IMG/VR virus record: IMGVR_UViG_3300025133_000557
Coordinates: 1-25,147 of that record
Source of the DNA: a virus
Direction: 5' to 3' (one strand)
DNA length: 25,147 nt
Shown: piece by piece, positions 15,461 through 21,944 of the stretch
Numbering within the stretch: the first letter of the stretch is position 1
How the letters are laid out: each line of letters starts with the position of its first letter
Made by a program: the position numbers and the translations under genes
The notes under the pieces: model-generated
Database searches by the model: none
Told to the model about the DNA's origin: nothing
What the model saw: only the letters and a program-made list of their open reading frames with translations

Positions 15461-15820
15461 GTGGCACAAGACATACCCTCACCCGAACCTCGTCTGAAGT
15501 GGTTGGCCAGCATGATCGGAGATCTGCTGGCGATCGATGATAGATGGTCCGGAGCGAAGCTGTTTGACGAGACCGACCCTCTCGCCAGGCTCTTCGTTCT
15601 TTACTGCAGACGTCCTGTTTCTGACCCTACCTGGCTGTTCCTGAAGAGGACCATCCGGGCTTGGGCGGAGCAGAACGACTGCGTGGCCAAGAAGATCAGG
15701 CGATACACAAACCGGGTGGAGGTGGACCTACTTGTGAAGTACCTAAACAGGGAGAGCGACTTCTCGCCATATGAAGCTCTTCCACCATGGGAGAAGAAAT
15801 GGAGATCGCTGAACGGTTAA
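15461..15820 (+). CDS. Hypothetical protein, first gene of RNase HII operon
   Basis: The protein has 119 residues from the GTG at 15461, six bases after a TATAAG box. A nearby ATG at 15459 is out of frame and stops after 12 codons. The protein is helical and charged, Trp-rich for its size (residues KWLASMIGDLL, DRWSG, TWLFLKRTIRAWAEQND). It has no membrane segment or Cys cluster. It overlaps the next gene by about 20 bases. I do not recognise it. An early or regulatory role would fit its strand and leaderless start, but this is inference. Confidence 0.7.
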   Translation: MAQDIPSPEPRLKWLASMIGDLLAIDDRWSGAKLFDETDPLARLFVLYCRRPVSDPTWLFLKRTIRAWAEQNDCVAKKIRRYTNRVEVDLLVKYLNRESDFSPYEALPPWEKKWRSLNG

Positions 15821-16539
15821 TGTCCGTTCGGTCACATGCCCTAGATCGATATCGAGAACACTATCCAGGAGCTACGAAGAGGGACGTTCTGCAAGCAGCT
15901 ACCTACGGAGTCGATGTAACGATTCCGATGGGAAGAACCTTGGCTGGGCGCCCGGTGGATTACCCCGGGTGCGACAACTTGGACTGGTACATCCTCGGCC
16001 CTTCCAGGCGAGGGATGTTCGTAGCGCGGAGAGATACCGGAGACATCCGTACCTACCTCCGCTTTGGAATCTCGCAGCAACAGTTCGTTCTAGAGCATTG
16101 GCCGACAGGGGAACCTCTAAAGGAGGACCTCGAACCTCAACTTGTGCCCGTGCCGCAGCACACAGGCACCCGAGAATCTCTGGAGAAGCTGCATTACCCG
16201 GTACTGGGGGTGCCCCTACCGGAGCTGGCCATCTCCAGGGCGTTGCGCTTGAGTTTAGGCTTTGACAAAGCCTTCTATGTCCAAACTGCTTTTGCCAGGG
16301 CTCTTCTCGAGCACGAGCAGCTGTATGGACGCGGGCTTCTCCAGGCTGGAGAAGAGATCTGTCTGACGCTGGAAGAGCGACACGGATTGCGGCCAAAGAC
16401 GCGAGCAGTGCCCGTCAGCTTGGCCATCCGTCACGGAGTCATGCACCTGCAGGCCGTCGAGCCTGGAGAGTCGCCTACCCTGCGAGGAGTAGAACTTCCC
16501 GTGTGCGGGCACGAACTACGAAAGTTGATCGGAGAGTGA
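15799..16539 (+). CDS. Hypothetical protein upstream of RNase HII
   Basis: Three in-frame starts are possible: ATG 15787, ATG 15799 and ATG 15820. The last forms TAATG with the upstream stop. The ATG at 15799 has GGGAGA at proper distance and is chosen, giving 246 residues. The N-terminus (HALDRYREHYPGATKRDVLQ and following) is helical and basic. The middle has strands (WYILGPSRRGMFVARRDTGD), and the rest is mixed. It overlaps RNase HII by 37 bases if that gene starts at 16503. No catalytic motif is recognised. Co-transcription with a nucleic-acid enzyme hints at nucleic-acid metabolism only weakly. Confidence 0.7.
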   Translation: MEIAERLMSVRSHALDRYREHYPGATKRDVLQAATYGVDVTIPMGRTLAGRPVDYPGCDNLDWYILGPSRRGMFVARRDTGDIRTYLRFGISQQQFVLEHWPTGEPLKEDLEPQLVPVPQHTGTRESLEKLHYPVLGVPLPELAISRALRLSLGFDKAFYVQTAFARALLEHEQLYGRGLLQAGEEICLTLEERHGLRPKTRAVPVSLAIRHGVMHLQAVEPGESPTLRGVELPVCGHELRKLIGE

Positions 16540-17165
16540 AGAAGTACACGAAGCTGAGTGATCTGGATCCGCTGATGCAGGTGGCCGGGATCGACGAGGT
16601 GGGGGTCGGCCCCCTCGCCGGTCCCATGGTCGGCTGTGCAGCGGTGTTCAGAGCAGGACATGCTCCTATCCCGGGGGTCACGGACAGCAAGACGTTGTCC
16701 CACGCGAAGATCCTACAACTACGAGAGACAATTCTGGATGAGTGCGAGGACTTCGGCTTCGGCTGGGTCAGCGCTAAGGAGATCGACAAGATCGGACACG
16801 GCGAAGCTCGACGACAAGTGCTGTTACGGGCTTACGAGGATCTGAGTGTACGTCCTGGGTTCATCTACCTGGACGGCAACATGCATGTACCCGGCATCCC
16901 CAGGGCCGAGAAGTTGGCTAAAGCCGACTCCCTGATCTGGATCGTAGGAGCTGCGTCGATCCTGGCGAAGTTCGAACAGATCGAGTTCATGGAGAACGCT
17001 CACACGTCTTGGCCTAAGTACGGCTTCGATCAGCACCGTGGATACGGAACTGCCTACCACCATGCGGCGCTCGAGAAGTACGGGTCCTGCCCGATTCATC
17101 GAAGGAGCGTCAAGACGATCAGGAACTTGAAGCCGAAGAGAAGGCGCTCTAGGTGGGCGCCGTGA
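16503..17165 (+). CDS. rnhB: Ribonuclease HII
   Basis: Cleaves RNA in RNA-DNA hybrids, for example primers or misinserted ribonucleotides. The 220 residues cover the whole family: AGIDEVGVGPLAGP (catalytic D31, E32), a TDSKTLS motif, LDGNM (third acidic residue), ADSLIWIVGAASILAK (fourth acidic residue D142, with the AASI-AK helix), YGFDQHRGYGT, and the C-terminal SCPIHRRSV. All four acidic residues are kept. The Gly-Arg-Gly signature that senses the ribonucleotide-DNA junction reads Gly-Val-Gly here (residues 34-36). The start is either GTG 16503, with GAGGAG 13 bases away, or GTG 16536 overlapping the upstream TGA; the latter would shorten it by 11 residues. The gene ends at a bidirectional hairpin. 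Confidence 0.93.
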   Translation: MRARTTKVDRRVKKYTKLSDLDPLMQVAGIDEVGVGPLAGPMVGCAAVFRAGHAPIPGVTDSKTLSHAKILQLRETILDECEDFGFGWVSAKEIDKIGHGEARRQVLLRAYEDLSVRPGFIYLDGNMHVPGIPRAEKLAKADSLIWIVGAASILAKFEQIEFMENAHTSWPKYGFDQHRGYGTAYHHAALEKYGSCPIHRRSVKTIRNLKPKRRRSRWAP

Positions 17166-17199
17166 GAATGAGGGGAGAGGTGACCTCTCCCCTCATTCT
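17165..17199. terminator. Perfect bidirectional hairpin terminator between convergent operons
   Basis: A perfect 16-bp inverted repeat (17165-17180 and 17184-17199) with a three-base loop. Its outer bases overlap the last base of the RNase HII stop codon and the stop codon of the minus-strand gene at 17199. There is only a short T-rich edge on either side. It would separate the two convergent transcription units. Confidence 0.85.
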
Positions 17200-17636
17200 T
17201 AGCCATCTATGAAGATGTTCTCGATCGCAGCAAGCAGCTCATCCGTCAGACGAGAGTGAGCTTCTCGAACAGGAGCGAATCCCGTGGCCCGGACAGCCCA
17301 ACTAGTCAACTGTCTTGCAGGAGCCGTGATAGCGATTCTTCGGATTCTGTCCGCATCTCCAGGATGCAGCTCGCCTGAGCGAGGATCCCAGATCGCCATG
17401 ATCTCCGGTGTGTACGCTGCCTGAAACCGTTCCGGGCACCCCATCACCTGCTCCACCGCGTCATACAGACGATCCGCAAACGTGTCGGGGAACTTGTCGT
17501 GCCAGAGGTGGTAGAGGACATCATCGCCCTGCCGTCCGACTTCCACCACTAGGCCAAACCTCTGCCCCACTGGAGGGGACCAGGCTGCAGGGGCACGCAC
17601 TGTTTCGGCGTACGCGATGTCCGTGGCTTCGTTCAC
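17199..17636 (-). CDS. Hypothetical protein, last gene of right operon
   Basis: The protein has 145 residues. The GTG start (17634-17636) overlaps the upstream TGA (GTGA), with GGAGGGAG upstream. The first half looks strand-rich (RFGLVVEVGRQGDDVLYHLW), the second half helical and slightly acidic. No Lys-x-Ala motif, membrane segment or enzymatic motif is seen. The operon position after the baseplate spike and a large structural protein suggests a tail or baseplate component. It is not recognised. Confidence 0.7.
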   Translation of the reverse strand: MNEATDIAYAETVRAPAAWSPPVGQRFGLVVEVGRQGDDVLYHLWHDKFPDTFADRLYDAVEQVMGCPERFQAAYTPEIMAIWDPRSGELHPGDADRIRRIAITAPARQLTSWAVRATGFAPVREAHSRLTDELLAAIENIFIDG

Positions 17637-18511
17637 GCTCCCTCCGCCTTCCCGGAGCCGCTGTAGTTGCCTTCACCGGCCAGCTGCCTGAGCTCGGGCA
17701 TGCCGTCCTCCTCATCGACCTCCATGATGAACCGCTCGAACTGCTCTGCGGCTCCCGCAGTCACAGCACCGTGGTCCTTGAGGGAGTCGGATACTCCTCG
17801 GATCTCCCGAGAAAGCTCGGCCAGCATACGTACAGACGAGCCATCCGTCGGCTGCGTCTCCGCCTCAATGTAGCGGAAGAAGAGGGACTGCTGGATGTGC
17901 TGAAGCATCCGTGCGGTGGAGATGGTCGTTCTCAGACCTAGACGATGGAGAGCGAGATTAGATCCGCCCTGAACAACGAGAGCTCTCTGATCTCGGTTCC
18001 CCAACCACTCGACCCACTCCTGCACCGGCATGCGATCAGGGTTGAAGAAGTAGTGTCTGAATGCCTGGATCGTAGCGATGTCCACTACACCGGAGCCATG
18101 CTTGGACTCCAGGACGGTGGCCAACCTCCCTGCTGTGACGAATCCGAGAATGCCTATCTCGAGGTCATGACGGATTCGAGGAGCTGCCAGCCACCCTAGG
18201 GCTCGAGAAGCTGCCTCCTCAGAGACGTGTAGCTCCGAGATCTGCAGGCCCTTCCAGTACAGCCGGTTCTTGGGGTCGCTCTTGTTGGAAGGGAGGTAGA
18301 CCTTGGGGCGGTTGCGGGCTGACCTGACCAGGTCCATCTCCCCAGCCAGACTGTCGGTGTCTACCGGCAGCAGAGAGAACCCGTTCAGGTGCTTGTGAAC
18401 CAGGTCAGGGCCGTAGCCCTCCCCCTCCCCAAGGCTAAGCAGGTACCGAATGAAGAACCTGGACGGGTGCTTCTCTACGATGATCCCGTCTTGCGCTCCC
18501 AAGTCCCTCAT
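17633..18511 (-). CDS. Hypothetical structural-operon protein
   Basis: Start chosen as ATG 18509-18511, which forms TGATG with the upstream stop; a TTG one codon earlier is also open. The product has 292 residues. It is a mixed alpha/beta protein with RFFIRYLLSLGEGEGYGPDL near the N-terminus, a helical central region (VDIATIQAFRHYFFNPDRMP) and an acidic C-terminus ending in a Gly/Ser tail. No membrane segment and no Lys-x-Ala enrichment, unlike the adjacent 759-residue protein. It is coupled to that gene and to the downstream one. The function is unassigned. Confidence 0.72.
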   Translation of the reverse strand: MRDLGAQDGIIVEKHPSRFFIRYLLSLGEGEGYGPDLVHKHLNGFSLLPVDTDSLAGEMDLVRSARNRPKVYLPSNKSDPKNRLYWKGLQISELHVSEEAASRALGWLAAPRIRHDLEIGILGFVTAGRLATVLESKHGSGVVDIATIQAFRHYFFNPDRMPVQEWVEWLGNRDQRALVVQGGSNLALHRLGLRTTISTARMLQHIQQSLFFRYIEAETQPTDGSSVRMLAELSREIRGVSDSLKDHGAVTAGAAEQFERFIMEVDEEDGMPELRQLAGEGNYSGSGKAEGA

Positions 18512-20790
18512 CAAGCCACCTGAGGCGCCTCGGCGTTCAAGCCTGTCTGCGCCAGAATCTTGAGCTGCTGGACCGTCTCTTCCAGAGCGAAGAGCGATCT
18601 CCGAACCGCGCCCTCCGAGACGGGGCTGAGCCCCACCCTAGCAGCGAAGAGGATGTCACCGAGCTTGGTGACCGCTTCCTCGAGCTCCGGCAAGTAGCCG
18701 ATGTACATCTGCACGTTCTCAGGACGCAGGAAGTTCAGGCCGAGGATCTTGTCCACGGTGTCCGGATCGTCAATCTCCAGAGCTTCCTTCACCAGGCAGA
18801 CTCGGGTAGCGAATAGGTCCGGGAACATCGTACCGACCTGAGCCAGCGCCTCCTTGATCCTGCCTCCTACCTCGCCTGCCATGGTGATGGGGCGGATGGG
18901 GCGGAAGGTAACGGGGCCGTGTCGCTGACACCACGCCAGCTTCTTGAGTGCGTAGCCTGGCTCGACGCCCATCGCTCCCAGCAGGAACAGGGCATCTGCC
19001 TCCTTGACCTGCTTGTGCGACATCGGGCCGAAGTCCAGGAGCTGAGGCCCTCGGAGCGTGTACTGCCCAGAGCTGTCCCCGACCACCTCGACGTAGTTCC
19101 TGGCGAGGTTGGCCCTCTTCTCGATGGTGCGGGGATTGTCCCCCACCTTCGCCATCTTCTCTCCGACGGGGCAGAAGCGGAAGTGCGAGGGGACCGCGAA
19201 CCGGTCCTCGGCGAGCTTTGTGGGGGAGTGAATCCCCTTCACGATCTCGAGAGAGGCGGTCTTGCCCAGGTCAGACCGAACGTAGACTTCAGTACGGCCT
19301 TCGATGTCTCCCATACCCGTCACCGTGAAGGGGATGGTGGCCGAAGCCGTCTTGGGATCCACCAGGAACCCTCGACCACGCATCTGGGCCGAGTGGGCGT
19401 AGGTGTCTTCGATGTTGGCACTGATCTGAGCAGCACCTGCGATCTTCTGCTGCAGGCAGTACCCGCCAGCGATCACATGGGCCATCTTGGTGCCTAGGAC
19501 AGTGCCGTCCAGGTCCATCACACGGGTGAACACCCCTGCGAGCTTGGTCCTCTGGCCGCTGGGATCCCACACCGACCACATGCCGGGCTCGTTCACGATA
19601 GTGGCGGTCTTCTCGAAGGGGTCGTCCGTCACCAGAGGGTCGCGGACGACAGTGATGGCCTTGCCAGAGGCCATCTTCATGACGTCTTCTCCTGCCACAT
19701 TCCGAGCTCTCTCGCTAGAGACGTGCTCGATGATGGGCCGGAAGGCGTGGGCCGAGGCAGCCTTCATCACGAAGCCGCCGTCAGCCTTGCGAGCGATCTG
19801 AACCACCGTCGGCTCGATCTCCCCTAGAGGGTCCGCCGAAGCCAGCTTCTCTTGGGCCTCGGGGTTCGACAGAGCGCCGAGCAGGTACCTGACCGGAGCA
19901 TGGCGATCTACGTGCCACGCCACAGCCTCATCATCTAGTGCATTGGCCAGCTTGGTCTTGTCGGCCGGGTTGACGAACGCGTTGGCGAGGGACTCGCACA
20001 GGAACGCCTTCTTCTGCGTCAGACCGGGCCTCCATCCTGGGATAGGAGTGCGCTGCTTCAGTGGGGCCTTGCCTTTCTGGCGGGCCTTTACCCTCTTTGC
20101 AGCAGCTGCAGTCTCGGGAGTCATCCGAAGACCTGCGGCCTTCTTCCGCAGCTCCCTCTCCAGCTTCTTCTCTACTGCCTCTCGAACGTCCTTGTTGGCG
20201 GCTACCCCACCACCGCCAGCAGTGCCCAGAACCCACGGGTTCTTGATCGCGTCCTTCGCAGCCAGGAACCCCGCCCTCCGGAAAGCAGCCTGCTTCAGCG
20301 CACCGGGTCCGCCCCCTGTACCCATGCCCGCAGTACCGTGGGACGGCGGGTACATGTCCTTGGCGATGGAAGCGTCCGGTGGGGCCTTGGCGGCGATGTC
20401 GAACATCTCGGTCGAGTGCAGAGCCTCTTCCACCCGCTTCTGAGTCAGTGGGTAGACGGTGTTCTCCCTCATGAAGAGATCGAACGGCAGCAGCTGCCAG
20501 TCCTTGATGATCACCGGCACACGCAAGTAGGGAACCGGACGAGGGCCTGCCTGCTCCTGCAGACTTCTCTCCGTCGGCACCTTCGCTGCTATGAAGCCGA
20601 AGCCGTAACCCTGCGATGCATCCACCTTCGTGACGTGCACAGAGAGCTCGTAGTTGGCGATGTACGGAACCTGCTGCACGAGGGCCTGGAGGATCACCTC
20701 CGGCCAACGGTCTACTGCTCCCGTCATCTTGGTGAGAGGAACAGCGACCTTCTCGAATCGCAAGATCTTCGGCTGTTCGAAGAGGTCCAT
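18511..20790 (-). CDS. Large structural protein, 759 residues, dense Lys-x-Ala motif
   Basis: The ATG at 20788-20790 has AGGAGA upstream. It is a large alpha/beta protein without enzyme motifs. Residues 1-115 look folded and strand-rich (ELSVHVTKVDASQGYGFGFI, VPVIIKDWQLLPFDLFMREN). Residues 150-270 are Gly-rich, then basic. Residues 280-640 appear as repeated strand-containing blocks separated by Lys-x-Ala elements. The C-terminus (660-750) is helical. I count 23 Lys-x-Ala tripeptides, for example QKKAF, EKLAS, MKMAS, PKTAS, GKTAS and VKEA. It lies between the baseplate spike and two small genes, so a baseplate, tail or internal virion component is likely. It does not look like a portal. No named family is recognised. 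Confidence 0.78.
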   Translation of the reverse strand: MDLFEQPKILRFEKVAVPLTKMTGAVDRWPEVILQALVQQVPYIANYELSVHVTKVDASQGYGFGFIAAKVPTERSLQEQAGPRPVPYLRVPVIIKDWQLLPFDLFMRENTVYPLTQKRVEEALHSTEMFDIAAKAPPDASIAKDMYPPSHGTAGMGTGGGPGALKQAAFRRAGFLAAKDAIKNPWVLGTAGGGGVAANKDVREAVEKKLERELRKKAAGLRMTPETAAAAKRVKARQKGKAPLKQRTPIPGWRPGLTQKKAFLCESLANAFVNPADKTKLANALDDEAVAWHVDRHAPVRYLLGALSNPEAQEKLASADPLGEIEPTVVQIARKADGGFVMKAASAHAFRPIIEHVSSERARNVAGEDVMKMASGKAITVVRDPLVTDDPFEKTATIVNEPGMWSVWDPSGQRTKLAGVFTRVMDLDGTVLGTKMAHVIAGGYCLQQKIAGAAQISANIEDTYAHSAQMRGRGFLVDPKTASATIPFTVTGMGDIEGRTEVYVRSDLGKTASLEIVKGIHSPTKLAEDRFAVPSHFRFCPVGEKMAKVGDNPRTIEKRANLARNYVEVVGDSSGQYTLRGPQLLDFGPMSHKQVKEADALFLLGAMGVEPGYALKKLAWCQRHGPVTFRPIRPITMAGEVGGRIKEALAQVGTMFPDLFATRVCLVKEALEIDDPDTVDKILGLNFLRPENVQMYIGYLPELEEAVTKLGDILFAARVGLSPVSEGAVRRSLFALEETVQQLKILAQTGLNAEAPQVA

Positions 20791-20798
20791 CTGGTCTC

Positions 20799-21944
20799 CT
20801 ACCCCACCGATACCTTGGTGGACAAGGGTGAGTTTGCCTCAACTACTTGCTCTAGGGCTATAACTCCCGCCTTCAGCGCTGCCGCGCCTGCAGGGGAACC
20901 GTCTACGAGCTTCAGTAGCTGCATGAGAGCGGTGAAGTACCCCATGAAGGTATCACCTTTGACGACCTTCTCTCCGCCACCGCCCAGCTTGAGCTCTCCT
21001 AGGATGCCCGTCGAAGTTTCGATTAGCGCGGCTAGTGCGACTCCGCCACCGCCTAGATGAATGATCGGAGCCTTCACTACTACAGACTTCTTGGAAGTAA
21101 GGGTGAGGGTGTCTAGAGACTTGACGTCCGCCGTACCCATCCGGGCCTCGATCGCCACATTCCCCTCCTCCGAAAGCACGGAGTAGTCCCCCTTCACCTC
21201 GGCGGACCACTTCCCTTCCACGTCCCAGAGCACGTCGCCATTCTTCTTGATCTGCAAGGAGACCTGCACAGATCTACCATCATCACCCTTGTCGAAGACC
21301 TCGAGTGACAGCGCCTTCTCTGTTTGGGCATGATCCCCCAGAGTCATCTCGGCGACCGGGTAAGGATCGTCAGCAAGCTCCTTAGCCAGCACCTTGTATC
21401 TCGTAGGTCGATCCCCTGTAGTGGTGCTAGCGGTTCTATCCACTTCCCAGGAGAGAGATCCTGCAAAGGTCTCCATCCCGTACGCCTCGCAAATGTCTCG
21501 AATCATGTTCCCTAGGGGGATGTAGATTCTCTGAGAGAGCGGAGTGGCCTGCACCTGCACGATGCCGCCTCTACGAATAGAGACAGAGTTCCTATCTCGC
21601 GTCCCCAGGTAGATGTCTCCAGGGTTCATAGTCCTGCGAGACGATCGGTACGTAGCTTCTGTGTCCGGAACGCCTCCGAAGCCTAGAATGAACGCCCTCG
21701 AGTCGATCTCATTCCCGTGACAGATCCAGACAGATGCCCCGACCTCCGGCATCACGTAGACCCCCTCCCCCTCGGCGTGATGGAGGTAGCCTGCCATCAC
21801 CGGGACATCCAACCACTTGCGGCGGGAGTGAGGAGTGCGGACATCGGCGGTGAAGTTGACCACATGGACGTCTGAGATAATCCCGCTCTCAACTTGGACA
21901 GGGCCGAACTTGCTCCTGGCCGCTCCTGGGGCCGACGAGATCAA
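20799..21944 (-). CDS. Baseplate spike / gpV-gp5-like protein
   Basis: This 381-residue protein would form the membrane-piercing spike under a contractile-type tail tube. Residues 50-95 read like the OB-fold of gpV/VgrG proteins (GVYVMPEVGASVWICHGN, then AFILGFGG). Residues 120-300 include strand-rich repeats (VSIRRGG, DVLWDVEGKWSAEVKGDY, VAIEARMG, TLTLTSKKSVVVKAP) typical of a triple beta-helix stalk. The C-terminus has HLGGGGVAL, KVVKGDTF and a helical tail. The start is a TTG (21942-21944) with AGGAG (complement of 21953-21957) eight bases upstream, overlapping the stop of the upstream gene. The contractile-tail inference rests mainly on this gene. Confidence 0.78.
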   Translation of the reverse strand: MISSAPGAARSKFGPVQVESGIISDVHVVNFTADVRTPHSRRKWLDVPVMAGYLHHAEGEGVYVMPEVGASVWICHGNEIDSRAFILGFGGVPDTEATYRSSRRTMNPGDIYLGTRDRNSVSIRRGGIVQVQATPLSQRIYIPLGNMIRDICEAYGMETFAGSLSWEVDRTASTTTGDRPTRYKVLAKELADDPYPVAEMTLGDHAQTEKALSLEVFDKGDDGRSVQVSLQIKKNGDVLWDVEGKWSAEVKGDYSVLSEEGNVAIEARMGTADVKSLDTLTLTSKKSVVVKAPIIHLGGGGVALAALIETSTGILGELKLGGGGEKVVKGDTFMGYFTALMQLLKLVDGSPAGAAALKAGVIALEQVVEANSPLSTKVSVG

